Source: Phyllostachys edulis (Eukaryota > Streptophyta > Magnoliopsida > Poales > Poaceae). Taken from it: 64,000 bases of DNA. Numbering within the stretch: the stretch's first letter is position 1; every line of letters starts with the position of its first letter. Below, one piece after another: positions 10,112-21,350 of this stretch. The translations under genes and the position numbers were made by a program. The stretch lies in assembly GCA_036346405.1 (NCBI GenBank), contig CM070563.1, positions 34,833,298 to 34,897,297 of the forward strand. The letters are read 5' to 3'. The notes beneath the pieces were generated by a model that was not told where the DNA came from, made no database searches, and worked only from the letters and a program-made list of their open reading frames with translations.

Positions 10112-10759
10112 TTTTTTGTACAGTGTAGATGTTTTTTTAATAATATATTTTTTACATAAATAAATGCCGGTTTAATAAAATTACAAAAATTGACTTTTGT
10201 CGTGACATGAGCCCTGTCGCCCAACAAACAAGAGTTAATATCTCTGTCATCATTTCAAATAGCGATTGGCAACCCCATAGCTTCCTATCGTCGTTCCAAA
10301 TGCCAACATAACCTTGGCTATAAAAGGAAAAAATTCGGTTCAAATTCATTTTTAATCTAAAAAAAAAGAAGAGGAGGAGAGGGGAGGAGCTAGCAAATCA
10401 TTGTTCGTCCGTAGCGGAGGAAGAGAGAGCGGATAATTACCGATCGGCCAACTGACCGAAGGCTTGTGGAGCGAATACGGAAGGTATAGACGGGTATCCG
10501 GCATTACCCGTGTCCGACTCCGACTCCAAGGAAAAAAATACAGAATAGGATACGGGATGAGTGATATCCGTTTGTATGTATCCGTATGTCAAGTGGTATG
10601 AGGAAAGCCTACTATGACTTTACTTAGGAACATGACAACAAATAGATGGGTTGATGTATCTGAGCAGGCAAGAGATATTGAGTGTTTTTCCTTCGACATC
10701 TCAACTATTAGTCTCTTTGTGTTCTCTCTAATTTCAACCCTATTGTCTAATGTCCTATG
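10112..10759. other. AT-rich upstream region with a degenerate hAT-like segment
   Basis: There is no gene. Around 10430-10600 the sequence has repeated GGATA/TATCCG/ACCCG-type motifs, as in subterminal regions of hAT-like elements, and shares GGATAATTxxCG...CCAACxxACCGAAGGC with the relic at 10760-10864. Confidence 0.4.
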
Positions 10760-10864
10760 TAGGGATGCAAAAGAACGGATAATTTTCGTCCGACCAACCA
10801 ACCGAAGGCCCGCGAATTGCAGGATGAGCGATATCCATCCATATCTGCTCCGATTGCACCCCTA
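10760..10864. mobile_element. Short hAT-like non-autonomous relic
   Basis: The termini TAGGGATGCAA (10760-10770) and TTGCACCCCTA (10854-10864) are inverted copies with one mismatch, a typical plant hAT terminal form. The body is 105 bp. The expected 8-bp target duplication is not visible, so it may be a decayed or partial element. Confidence 0.5.
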
Positions 10865-10962
10865 GAAATAGGGTTAATATTGTTTATTTTTATTTTCTAT
10901 TTATTTATCTTATTATTAATAATGTAAGCACCGCCTTTTCTCTTTCATATTATTTCAGGTAT

Positions 10963-11883
10963 GGCGTCCGCATGAGGTGTGGCACAGTGGCCCTTCGAGT
11001 TACTTAACACGACCGTTGATGCGGGCCATCGGAGCCACCTTAGTACCATCCAACCCCAGCCTGGCGTGGCACCCGCGAAGCTTGGCGTGTTACGCCTGCG
11101 CACGACCATGAGGGCCTGGAGGGTCGACCCACGTTGGGTTCCCATGTATGTGTAGTTGTGAACTTTATATACTCAATTTCAATGCAACTTGTGTGGGCAT
11201 ACTCATGTATCCTGTTGATTGTTTCAACGCAGGTTAAGATCATCTGGCTTGCTTTCGATTGCGAGGATTGTGGAGGCGATGTGGGAGGACGACCAGGGGC
11301 GTCCGTGTTTTTCAGCGCCGGTGTCTGGCCGACAATACAGGACCGTTGGAGGCAAGACGCATTACGTTCCACCTTCATGCAGGGAGATGGCTCTATCTTT
11401 GCGGGACGCCTGCGTACTTCACGAGTTTGCCTTGTGTGGGCTTCCTCTGACTGCACACGACATCACTCTAACATGGCGCACGGACTTCCTCGCCAGGTTC
11501 GTTGGGTGCTATCGCAGTGGGTACAGGGAGTTCACCAATACGGACGGCCCTTCGCTCAAGTGGCTCTTCCAGTTCTACGTAAGTTACTCTATCTCTAGTG
11601 TTTGTGCTTCAGGTTTTTTCGTTGAACTTACTAATGAGTCATTGTCATTTTGCAACCACAACATATGGCTCCTGACGCTCCCGACTACATAGTAAGGAGG
11701 CACTTCGAGACCTACTTGTTGTGGCTCTTCGGGTGGATCATGTTATGTGGGTCCCACAACAATAGTGTCGACAAGCACATGATCTGGTACGCACAGGACT
11801 TGGCGGACATGGAGTTGACTCTTCAGTTGGGTCATGTTTTGCGTGTAACATTCCCAAATATGGGTTGTGTTTCAAAAGTATAA
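10963..11883 (+). pseudogene. Plant mobile domain (PMD) pseudogene
   Basis: Pieces in all three frames reconstruct the order of a plant mobile domain: an LLSIARIV segment, DRWRQDA followed in the next frame by TFHLHAG, then CREMALSLRDA and CGLPLTAHDI in a third frame. Downstream (11663-11820) is RRHFETYLLWLFGWIMLCGSH followed by NSVDKHMIWYA, very characteristic of PMD proteins. PMD genes (MAIN/MAIL1 relatives) are both host genes and cargo of transposons, and the domain is thought to act in silencing. A GT...AG intron is likely at about 11145-11231 and another near 11580-11660. At least two frameshifts inside one exon make it a pseudogene. No transposase was seen next to it. Confidence 0.7.
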
Positions 11884-12109
11884 AAATGTGAACTTTTTAA
11901 AACTTTTGCTGCATTCTTTTGGCATTCATATTTTCTAAAAATTCATGCTGGAATAAATTTTAGGACATGTTAGAAATTGAATAAGCTTAGATGAATGTTT
12001 TGGACTAGTCTACTTTGTTCCAAGGTTTTGGATTCATTCGTTTGGCGCAGTTCTAGACTGTTTACCTTGCTATGTTTCCCTCGCTTATTTATTCATGCTT
12101 ACTCTATCT
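11884..12109. other. Spacer between PMD pseudogene and LTR
   Basis: AT-rich, no feature recognised. The left break of the truncated LARD1 LTR lies at its end. Confidence 0.5.
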
Positions 12110-13067
12110 TGTTGTTCATGATGAGATTGTTTATTCCCTTAGACTGCTTATAATGCTATCATAAGAGATGGGTTTGTGGTATATAATGTTGTGTTCATAA
12201 TGGAATGGTTTGTTCCCTTTGACTACTTATGATGATATGTTTGACTTGCTTTTGCACTTTGCTGAGTCGTGGACTCACACTTGCTGTGTTGTGTTTGCTA
12301 GGTACCTCTCGAGGCAGCGACATGCATGGGAAGGGGTAGCCTTGGTGCACGTCACATAAACACAAACCGCAATGAATAAACAACCCAATTATCCACAATT
12401 CATATTCTTGATAATTAATGTAGTTTCAATTTTGTGACCATCCTTCATGGTGGATGTTTTGTTTGTGATCATGGATGATCCATTTAAGTTCTTATTTATT
12501 CGTTGATTGAGTTCATTTAATCCTCGTAGATTTCCAGATCAATGATGTTTTAGTTGTTTAGCATATTTTGGATGTCCCTTGATGATTCGTTTATATTGGA
12601 GGATTTGATTGTTGATTGATGCTATATTAAACTATTTGAACTTCCGGTATAGCCATCTATACAAAGGAGGTTCTGCCGGATTTTAGAGAAATATCTTAGT
12701 TTTTATTGGTTAGAATGTTAGTTTAGTTGCAGTCCGGGCTCATGTTGAGTTTGACTATTAGCATTAGGTCATTCATGAATAAATGTTTGGTTCATGGTTG
12801 ATATTATCAACCCTCATGATATGGTTGGATTAGTAATGGATTAGTGATCTTCGTATAGACTCTTGTTAGTGTTATAAATAACGACTCAATCGATTGGATG
12901 TTTGGGATTGATTTGTTGACGAATTCTGATTCAATTCATATATACATTCTACTAGGTGTTGATCTTTTTATGTTATTCGTTGATAGATTGCTGCAATTTA
13001 TTCCGTATTGATGTTGAATGTTAGTCTTTAGGTAACATCTTGGCTTCCGCTTAGCCAGGGTGTTACA
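12110..13067 (+). repeat. 5' LTR of LARD1, left-truncated
   Basis: The sequence from 12110 matches 29731-30674 in direct orientation and ends in GGTGTTACA followed by a primer-binding site. The first ~2.4 kb of the LTR present at 27349-29730 is missing here. It carries the inverted site TGAGTCGTGGACTCA at 12263-12277. Confidence 0.85.
12263..12277. promoter_or_regulatory. Inverted TGAGTC site conserved in the LTR family
   Basis: TGAGTCGTGGACTCA: two TGAGTC half-sites in inverted orientation around three bases. The same arrangement recurs at 29884, 31214, 32423, 38888, 51729 and 60708. TGAGTCA is a GCN4-like bZIP site; function here is inferred. Confidence 0.55.
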
Positions 13068-13068
13068 G

Positions 13069-13081
13069 TTGGTATCAGAGC
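13069..13081 (+). other. Primer-binding site of LARD1
   Basis: TTGGTATCAGAGC, complementary to the initiator met-tRNA 3' end, begins one base after the LTR end ...TTACA. It is followed by GGGCTTTAGGTCCGTGG, also found (inverted) next to the LTRs at 30776 and 38492. Confidence 0.9.
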
Positions 13082-15144
13082 GGGCTTTAGGTCCGTGGTA
13101 ATTGAATATTAAATTGACACACTGTGCACAGTAAGATGGGAATGGGTCGAGCATTGCATTTACGTTTTCATCATGTTGCTCTGAGCATTGCTGTTATGAA
13201 TTGATTATGAATACTTATGATATGCCTATCTGGTTATTATATGTTACTAGTAGATGGTGAGAGATTTAGGTCGTGGTTGTAGCCTTGGGTTGCCAGGATT
13301 GCACCACCGTTTGGGATGTGAGATTATTGGAGTGTCTACCTCGAATCAACTAGTTCCAGGTGTTGAGTATGAGTTTCTTTGGGAGAATTATTATTTTCCT
13401 TTGAGTTTGGAATGGTTATTCTTGTTCAGATGTGGTGGATGAGTTTCTTGGATTAGTGGTTCATTGCAGTTGAGAGGGGTTCATCGGTCTTTGTTGGTTT
13501 TCTTAAAGCAAACCTTTGGTCTCCTGAATGATGAGTTGTTTTGCTGATTATAAGCGTAGTTGATTTATGAGAATGTTCGTTTCCATGAAGGTCCTACCTT
13601 TCTTGTTGAAAAATGTGATCTGGTGATTCGTTTGGTATTTTGGATAATGGAAATTATCTTTTACAAACTTCGTTGAAGAAAGATTTGACTCTACTCATTT
13701 CATTTGGAGTAGTTGGAGTGTTGGAGTTTAGAACCTTTTCTTTGAAACAAAAAGGTGTCAGAACCATTTGCAAAGTTTTGTGCTGTTAAGTGAGAAGTTG
13801 TAAGTAAAGAAGCCAATCGATAATGTTTATGACATCAAGTTGAGTCTTTGGCATGATGCATAATTAATCTTAAATGATGACCTCGGTAGCGTAACCGGTT
13901 AATTTATGGCTGTCTTGTAATGATTACATGAAATTCCTGACATGCTAAAATTGTTGAAACCTATATAAAGGACTAGATGGATATTGGGGTATCGATTCGT
14001 GAAACCTTATTTTATAGAAATTATTTTAGACATAAGGTGAAATGTTGAATCTACGTTTATAAAAAGGTTATGTGATTGCAAATGGAATTATCATCATATC
14101 TACACACATGACTAATGCAATAGTCAATTGATAATGAGAGCTGAAGTTGGTGTTGAGCAACACCAACCGCTGGGTTGATGAATTTCGTAAGTGGTCTTCG
14201 ATAGTGTGCCATGTGATATTGCTATTGCGTAGTATGATCATGTTAAAGTAAATTTGTTTCAACCTTGTGGCTTGTGTTTCTTTTGGAAAAGCTTTAGAAT
14301 AGGGTAATAAAGTTTGATGATTCATGGCACTAATGTATGATAACGATGCTATTAAAATTGTCAGAATGTGAGACTGATGTTAAACCTCGTAGTAATTTGA
14401 TCACCTATGGTGAAATTGCTTAAATGAGAATATTTCAAGTTTTGCTTTTATGATCTTTTGGATCTCATGATTTATGTGGAAGTTGAACTGTTCCAATCAA
14501 CATGACGTGTCGAGGAATTTTATTGGTTCTTAAGTGGTTCTTGTGGTTTGGTCTTAAAATCTTATCTTGTTCGAGTTGGCAAGGTATTGTTGCAGATAAA
14601 TGATTATTTTCTGTTCTTCTTCCGCACAAGCATTGTCAAGTTTCACTAGAAATGTTGCATTCTTATTGGTTGATATTCGCTAATCTTTTTAAGGGGTGTG
14701 TACACTCATCCGTGATCCTAGTTTTGTTTTTCTAAGATCATCGTTATTGGATTATTTCTTTTGGTTTCGTGCTTGTTGTGAGGAGCAACGTTTTCCTGTG
14801 TGACAAAACTTGTTCTTGTTCGCATCTTTCTTTTGAGAAGAGATTAACATATTTGTGTTGCAAAGTTTTACAAAGCGTAATTTGGCAACTGTTGGTGGTG
14901 GTTAAGTAATTGTAGTGGTGAGATTTTGCTACCAAACTATTTGAGGAGTAGTAGAAGATGAATTGGTCTTGATCTGTATCTCTTGGAGGAAATCCGATTC
15001 AAATGGTATGATTGTTGCTGAAGTGCAAATGATTGTTGTTGCGACTAGGTAGAACCTATGGTGTAGTGTAATTCTAGAACCTTAGTTCATGTTGACATGT
15101 TGGAAATTATCGAATGTATGGAAACCTTGATCAAATTTATAGAG
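13082..15144 (+). mobile_element. LARD1 internal region, left part (non-coding)
   Basis: No retroviral domain is found in any frame; the longest frames are 60-85 codons. This is a large non-coding interior as in LARD-type non-autonomous elements. The sequence continues at 26152 after the inserted Sirevirus. Confidence 0.7.
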
Positions 15145-16914
15145 TGTGGATATCATGGGGATATGCCCATGATCTTAGGATGATGAAACAATTGGCAATG
15201 TTGCTTTTGGTTTAAAGTTTCAAGCGTTTTCGTCAAAGTTACTGAATCTGTCAGGTCTCAGGCGGTCAGACCGGTTTCTGTGTGGCGGTCAGACCGGCCA
15301 ATCCGCGATCGACCGTAGTGACTTAAGTGGAAATCTGGTTCGATCCAGTGGGTCGGGCCGGCGAGCAATGATCTGACCGGTTTTTGTGCATAATGATGAT
15401 ATTAGTTATGGATTGATTTTGGGATAGGTCATTTCCTTGTTGATAATGCATATGTGTTGCATATTGCATGTTTTGGCTAACGTGGGTCAAGTTGTGAAGA
15501 AATTGTTCCCGGATTCATGTTTGCTTGTCTATTGCTGTGAAGGTGGCTTGCAGGTCAACGATGGTCAACGGCGAGGAGGATCGGGACTAAGCTTGGAGAG
15601 CTGACGTCCAGAACGATCGTGGATGCCGGGTGAGGTCGAGTGACTCGAGCATGGCGCAGTATGGATGAAGGTGACCGAACGGGCAGTTCGGTGCGACTGG
15701 TTGGTCAAGCGGCGTGGGGGTCGGTGCAAGTGCCAAGGTGGTCCTGTGGGAACCGGATGGGAGAGACTTGCCGACACGATGAGAGCCGCTGGATCAACCT
15801 ACACGTGGCGAAGCATGGATGTGTTTCGCGCAGTTTGGACTCGGTCTTCGAAAAAGATCGAGAAGGGGTATTTTGGTAATTTCACCAAATACCGCCTTGG
15901 TGACCTAATGCCAACCCGCGGCGCAAGACGGTGCGTCAAGAAGTGAATTAGGTCAAGAAAAGTCAAGACGGCGCTTTGAGATGCGTGCGTTTGTATTGGG
16001 CCTTAACGGGAGCCCATTAGGGTTAAGTCTTCTAGAAGCTATAGGCCTCATATAAATAGAAAGGGGGCTGTTAGGCAGCCACTTGAAGCACTTCATGGTA
16101 AACCCTAGTTTGTCTTAGAGCTTAGGAGAAAGAGAAGAGGCTTAGGTTTCTAGGGAGATGTGTTGAGTTGTGTACTCATGGATTGAGTTTTGCCCTCCTT
16201 GAGGAGTGGTCAGTAACCGACAACCAATCATGAATCAATCCATGGATGATTGTTCAAAGATGAGTCTTCATGTGCTTTCCTTCTCTTTTGATGATTTTGG
16301 GTGCTTCCTTGATCCTGTGGTTTTTGGGTTGTTTAGTGCCCTCTTTTACCTTCTTTGTGATGTGTGGGAATACATCTAGGATCATCTAGATCATCAATCT
16401 CCACGAGCAAGATTTGGATCAAGTTTTTGGTTTTGCGGCTTTTGAACCCTCCTTCGTAAAACTAAAAAGGTCGAAACTTTGACGTGGATCTACTCAATCT
16501 CTTCTTGGAATAGGTTCCTAATATCCTTAGGAAGGTGTGTTCTAAATTTGGTCAAGTTTGGCCGTGTAGATCAAAAGTTAGACCGATTTTCGTTTGGTTT
16601 TTCAGTGATTGTCTTGATTTTCTGTTCATCGTCGGGGCGGTCGACCACCAAAATCAATGATCGACCGCTAGGCAAAAGAGTCGACCGCCAATTTGAGAGG
16701 TCGACCGCCAACACTTTGAGATTTGGGTTTTGGTAATTTTGGGTGTTTTCGTCGGGTTTTGATTGGATTCAATACAAGTCTACCACTTGTTTTTTGTATC
16801 TTGATCTTCATAGCTTTTATAGCTATTGAAGTGAAATTAGTATTGAATTCAATTAAGGTGAAAAAGTGTTCGTGCTCCTATTCACCCCCCTCTAGTCGTC
16901 TTTCCGGTCCTACA
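15145..16914 (+). repeat. 5' LTR of the Sirevirus-type element
   Basis: It begins TGTGGATATCATGGGGATAT and ends TTCCGGTCCTACA. It contains several GGTCAGACCG/GGTCGACCG-type short repeats at both ends (about 15250-15390 and 16630-16710) and a TATA box at 16051-16058. Closely similar to 24343-26146 and, inverted, to 58158-60101. Confidence 0.92.
16051..16058 (+). promoter_or_regulatory. TATA box of Sirevirus-type LTR
   Basis: TATAAATA, conserved in the other LTRs of this family at 25270-25277 and, on the minus strand, 58972-58979. Confidence 0.7.
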
Positions 16915-16915
16915 A

Positions 16916-16927
16916 TTGGTATCAGAG
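16916..16927 (+). other. Primer-binding site of the Sirevirus-type element
   Basis: TTGGTATCAGAG begins two bases after the LTR end. The next bases are TCC instead of the C expected for the longer met-tRNA match. Confidence 0.8.
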
Positions 16928-16970
16928 TCCGGTTAGCTCTTCTCATAGATCTTAACTGGTCTTTGGAGCC

Positions 16971-17940
16971 ATGGCGACTGACAAGTATTCAACCAAACCA
17001 CCTGTTTTCGATGGAGTTGATTTTGCTTACTGGAAGGCACGCATGCATGCCTACATCGAGGCTCAAGGGCACGCTATTTGGCTTAAGGTCAAAAATCCAT
17101 ATGTCATGCCGGCCGATGACGATGTGATCACTCCAGATATTGAGGCTAACAGCAAAGCTCGCAATTTCTTGATCTAAGGTCTTAGTCGATCTGAGTTTGA
17201 GTGCGTGGCTCATTTGAGGTCTGCTCACGAGATCTGGAGGACTCTTTGTGACTACCACGAGGGTTCGACTGCGATCAAGGAAGTGAGACAGAACCAACTC
17301 AAGAAAGAATACTCAAAGATCGAGCAAATGCCTGGTGAGTCTTTAAATGAGCTGTGGGGGAGATTCTCCAAGATTCTTCATGATCTTGTATTGTTGATCT
17401 TATTTTCACTTGAGTGCGAGAATGCACGCCACTTTTGGGTGCTCTTGATGTGAAGGTGCAGGGGATGAAGATCACATCCATCAATGACAACATCACATGA
17501 GTGAGCTTACCATGGATAAGCTTTACTCGAGGTTGAAGACACATGAGATTGACTTTATCTCGCGTCTCCCAAGGCAGAGTCGATGGCTTTGGTGGTCGAC
17601 CCATCTAAGGGTAGCTCGATTGATTCCTTTGATTTTGGCTCATCGGCTTTTCTTTGTCGACTTTACATTTTTTGAGCGATGAGCGACTAGAGAAGCTACG
17701 AAGATGATTTAGCCCTCCTATCCACCAAATTCTCGAGTTTACAATAAAGTGAGGAGCAGGAGGAGAGGTGGCCCTGTCACTTGTTTCAAGTGTGGTGAGC
17801 CTAACCACATTCGCTCCAAGTGCCCCAAGCTGAAGGGCAAGGAGGAGAAGGACTCTCGGAGGTGTCATCAAGCCAAAGACAAGAAAGGCAAGAAGCCAAA
17901 CTATCGCAAGTTAAATCGGCCAAGTCCTTGCCGCTCTTGA
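16971..17940 (+). pseudogene. Sirevirus-type gag (capsid part and first zinc knuckle)
   Basis: The start is an ATG in the good context GAGCCATGGCG at 16971. The product begins with a copia gag N-terminus: PPVFDGVDFAYWKARMHAYI, then SAHEIWRTLCDYHEGSTAIK and a KEYSKIEQMPGESLNELWGR segment, the UBN2/gag helical core that forms the particle shell. One in-frame stop (17175-17177) and frameshifts near 17390 and 17470 break it. A CX2CX4HX4C zinc knuckle (CFKCGEPNHIRSKC, 17785-17830) follows, as expected for RNA binding, with a Lys/Glu-rich tail. Nonfunctional as it stands. Confidence 0.88.
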
Positions 17941-18122
17941 GAGTGTGAACATGAGCGATGTGGACTCGGAGACGGAGGGCGGCGGCGATGACTCTCATGG
18001 CAAGAAGAAGGCCGAGGACTTCACGGCATGTGCTTCATGGCTAGCGGCAGCCATGGCGTCGACTCCTCCAACGGCAGCGACCTTTTCAATGATCCCGATG
18101 AGGTCGTCCTTCACTTACTAGT

Positions 18123-19185
18123 ATGAAACGTGCTTTAGCCTATGTTGAAAAGAAAATGTATAAGCAAGAAAAAATGATTAGGAAACAGGAAGCCATGATT
18201 GATGATTTGAACTTAGAGGTTGATAGGCTCAAATCCATTAATTCTGCTGATGATTGTGATTCTTACTCTAGCTTGCTTAATGAACTAGCAAATCTGAAAT
18301 CTGCTCATTCCTCTATTGCTAGTCAACTGAAAGATGCTTTTGATGAACTAAAAACTCTCAAGTCTAGTCCTGCTTGCATGAATGCCATTGCTTTAGATGT
18401 GACTACTGTTGATGCTATTCCATTATCTTGCTCAAAATGTGCTTTGCTTGAATTAAAATTGGATAGTGCTATGAAAGAATTGCAGAAATTTGATGCTAGT
18501 CACATGTGTTCTCATTGTGAGGATAGTAGGATTAAAATGAAGGAGATGACTGAAATAGTTCTTTACTCTAAAACTGCTTCATGTGAAAACTGTGTTAAAC
18601 TCACAATTGAGAATGATGCTTTAAACAAGACACTAGAAGAAAAGGCTAAAATTGAACAATCCATGTCCATGATTTGCTTCCAAGAGAGTTGTTGATTCTG
18701 ATTCTTGTACTCTTTGTATTGAACTTGGGCATAATATAGATAAGATACAAGAAGCTTTTAGAGTTAAATTCAAAGAGCAGTTGGATAAGATTAGGGATAA
18801 CTATTGTGTGTCTTGTGAGGCTTTGAAAGCTGAGGTAGCTCACTATAAGGAAAAGTCTGATAGGGCTAGCAAGTCAAATAAGTGTGCTTCTTGTTATGAA
18901 CTAGCCATACAAAATGACTACCTCAAAGGGACTCTTGAGAGATTTGTTGGTGAGAGGAAGAAACTCAACATGATTCTAGACAAATCTAAGGTGAGTGTGA
19001 ATAATAGTGGCCTAGGTTTTGATTCCCTAGAGCATTCCAAGAATCATCCACCTAAGGTTGTTAGAGCTGTTGAGAGTGGCATGTTTGAGGTAGAACCCTC
19101 TAAGCCATCCAAGATAGTCTTCAAATCTGCTGGTTTTGCCCAAACCATTTCTAGCAAGATAGGTGCTTCTACTTCATCAGGTTAG
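18123..19185 (+). pseudogene. Coiled-coil gag extension with repeated CxxC motifs
   Basis: Two frames (18123-18695 and 18697-19185, one frameshift near 18690) encode a Lys/Glu/Leu-rich coiled coil. It is punctuated by six CxxC pairs (CSKC, CSHC, CENC, CTLC, CVSC, CASC), most followed by a run such as xLELKL or KLTIEND. Sireviruses have extended gag with coiled coils that can mediate protein interaction; the CxxC role is not established. The second frame reads on through an in-frame TAG at 19183-19185 into the next segment. Confidence 0.8.
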
Positions 19186-19980
19186 ACCCCTCAAAAGGTC
19201 AAGTACCATTGCACCTTCTGCAAGAAGAATGGCCACATTGTTGAGTTCTGCTTCCGTAGAGCCAAGATTGAGAGGAAGGAGAGGATGAGTGCTTTGAGGA
19301 CCATTAGAGGAGTTTCTTCACCTGCTATAGTCTCTAGAGCTAGACAGCCTGTTTTTCCTGCTAGACATAGGCCTAGGTTCGTAGATGACTTCTTTGACTC
19401 TTTTGGTGGCTCTAGGCAGCGTTCTGGTTTAGGGTTTCGTGAGGAGAGACCACGGGTAGCATCTAGACAGGGGGAGTACCGACCTTTTGGTAGGTCGATT
19501 CGGAGAGGTCTAGGTGGTTCTCGTGTGCATTCTTATGATTTTGCTCCTAACCATTTCTTCTTTGCTTCTCTTGTTTTGCCTAAGCATCGTGTGACTCAGT
19601 ACTGGATTCCCAAGTCTTTTATCACTAAACCCAGTACTGAGGCACAGATGTTTCCTGTTCGTGCCTTGTAGGTCCGTCGTGCGAGGAAGGAGGACATATG
19701 GCTTGTTGACTCCGGATGTTCTCGACACATGACTGGAGATTCTAGATGGTTCTCCTCCCTCACACGTGCATCCGGTAATGAATTGATCACATTTGGAGAT
19801 GCTTCTACCGGGACTGTGACAGCCAAGGGCATAGTGCGCGTCAACAACAAGTTCATGCTCAAGGGCGTCGCTTTGGTAAGTAAGGTGAGGTATAATCGCT
19901 TCTGTTTCTCACCGCTTGATGAGGGTCTAGAGGTGAGATTTAAGAGTGGTGAGTCTTGGGGTTATAGATTCCTCTGGTGA
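19186..19980 (+). pseudogene. Second zinc knuckle and aspartic protease
   Basis: The same frame as the coiled coil continues, interrupted only by TAG codons at 19183-19185 and 19669-19671. It encodes a second CX2CX4HX4C knuckle (CTFCKKNGHIVEFC, 19210-19251), an Arg-rich linker, then IWLVDSGCSRHMTGD at about 19696-19740. DSG is the retropepsin catalytic triplet in copia elements, and the domain cleaves the polyprotein. The frame is open to a TGA at 19978-19980, where the pre-integrase should start. Confidence 0.88.
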
Positions 19981-21350
19981 GCTTGTCTTTGAGATATCTA
20001 GGTTTGAGAGGATCTTTTGTCTTGATTTGATTATCTCTTACGCTTCTAGCCCTAGGTGCCTTGTAACCGACTCCCATAATCTAGTGTTGTGGCATCGTGA
20101 GGCTTGGTCACATAGGCCCGACCACTTGACTAGAGTCGATGCGAGGATTTGATTAGAGGTTTGCCTAGGTTGAAGGTCATTAGAGACCTTGTGTGCACAC
20201 CACAGTAGACATGGTAAGATGGTTTACGCTTCTCATCCACCTCTTACTCTAGTGATGGTGATGGACTGGTCGACTCTTGCACTTAGACACTTTGTTGGTC
20301 CTTCTAGAGTTCAATCGGTGGGTGGGAAATGGTATGTGCTTGTGATTGTGGATGATTACTCTAGGTATTCATGGGTTTATTTTACGGTTTCTAAGGGCGA
20401 GGCATTTGGCTTCTTTAGAGAGTTGGTCCTTAGACTTCTTTGTTGAGCTTCTGGAGCTTTGAGAGCTATTAGGAGTGACAATGGGACGAAATTCAAGAAT
20501 TCTTCCTTTGTCACCTTTTGCCTTGATAGGGGTATTGAGCACCGTTTTCTTCACCTAGAGTTCCCAATGAGAATGGTGTTGTAGAGAGGAAGAATAGGAC
20601 CCTTGTAGAGATGGCGGGACCATGCTAGATGAGCATTCCACACCTAGGAGGTTTTGGTGAGGCGATCTCTCTTGCTTGCTATATTTCAATAGGGTTTTCT
20701 TGAGATCTGTGATTGGTAAGACTTCTTATGAGCTCAGATTTGGTCATAAGCCCAAAGTTTCTTATTTCAAGATTTTTGGTTGCAAGTGCTTCATTCTTAA
20801 ACATGGCAACCTTGATAAATTTGAATCTAGATGTTCTGATGGCATTTTTCTTGGATATCCTGCTCATTCTCGTGGCTATCGTGTTTTTAATTTTGATACT
20901 AACAAAGTTGTTGAGACTTGCGAAGTCACTTTTGATGAGGCTAGTCCTGGTACTAGACCCGATGATGTAGGTACACAGGTTTCTGAGAGCATCTTCGTCG
21001 ATGATGACTCTGAGGATGAGGACCCAATCCATCCTCAAGTCCCTTCTGACTTGGTTGGAGAGCCTGCTTCCACTACACCAGCTTCAAAAGAGAAGCCTCT
21101 TCCTACCTTCACCGACGATCAGAGTGGCTCTGCTCCTACCTCCACAGCCCATGAGGTAGAGGCCACTTCTGCACCAGGAGCTCCTCTTCATATTCAGCGA
21201 CGGCATCCACCTGAGCAGATGATTGGGGATCTACATGAGTAAGTCACTCGCTCCAGGTTCATTTCTCCTGATTCTCATTCACATTCTGCTTTTGTTGCTT
21301 CTTTTGAACCCCGAGATGTCACCCATACTCTTTCTGATGCCTCTTGGGTC
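19981..21350 (+). pseudogene. Copia integrase, broken
   Basis: The pre-integrase zinc module is degenerate around 20090-20180 (LWHREAWSHRPDHLTR). The catalytic core is visible as LVIVDDYSRYSWVYF (20338-20382), RSDNGTKF (about 20468) and ENGVVERKNRTLVEM (about 20570-20615), supplying the D-D-E residues in different frames. A 188-codon frame (20676-21242) gives the C-terminal region: GKTSYELRFGHKPKVSYFKI, GCKCF, then FLGYPAHSRGYRVFN, and an acidic, Pro/Ser-rich linker to RT. Integrase would insert the DNA copy; this one cannot be made intact. Confidence 0.85.
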
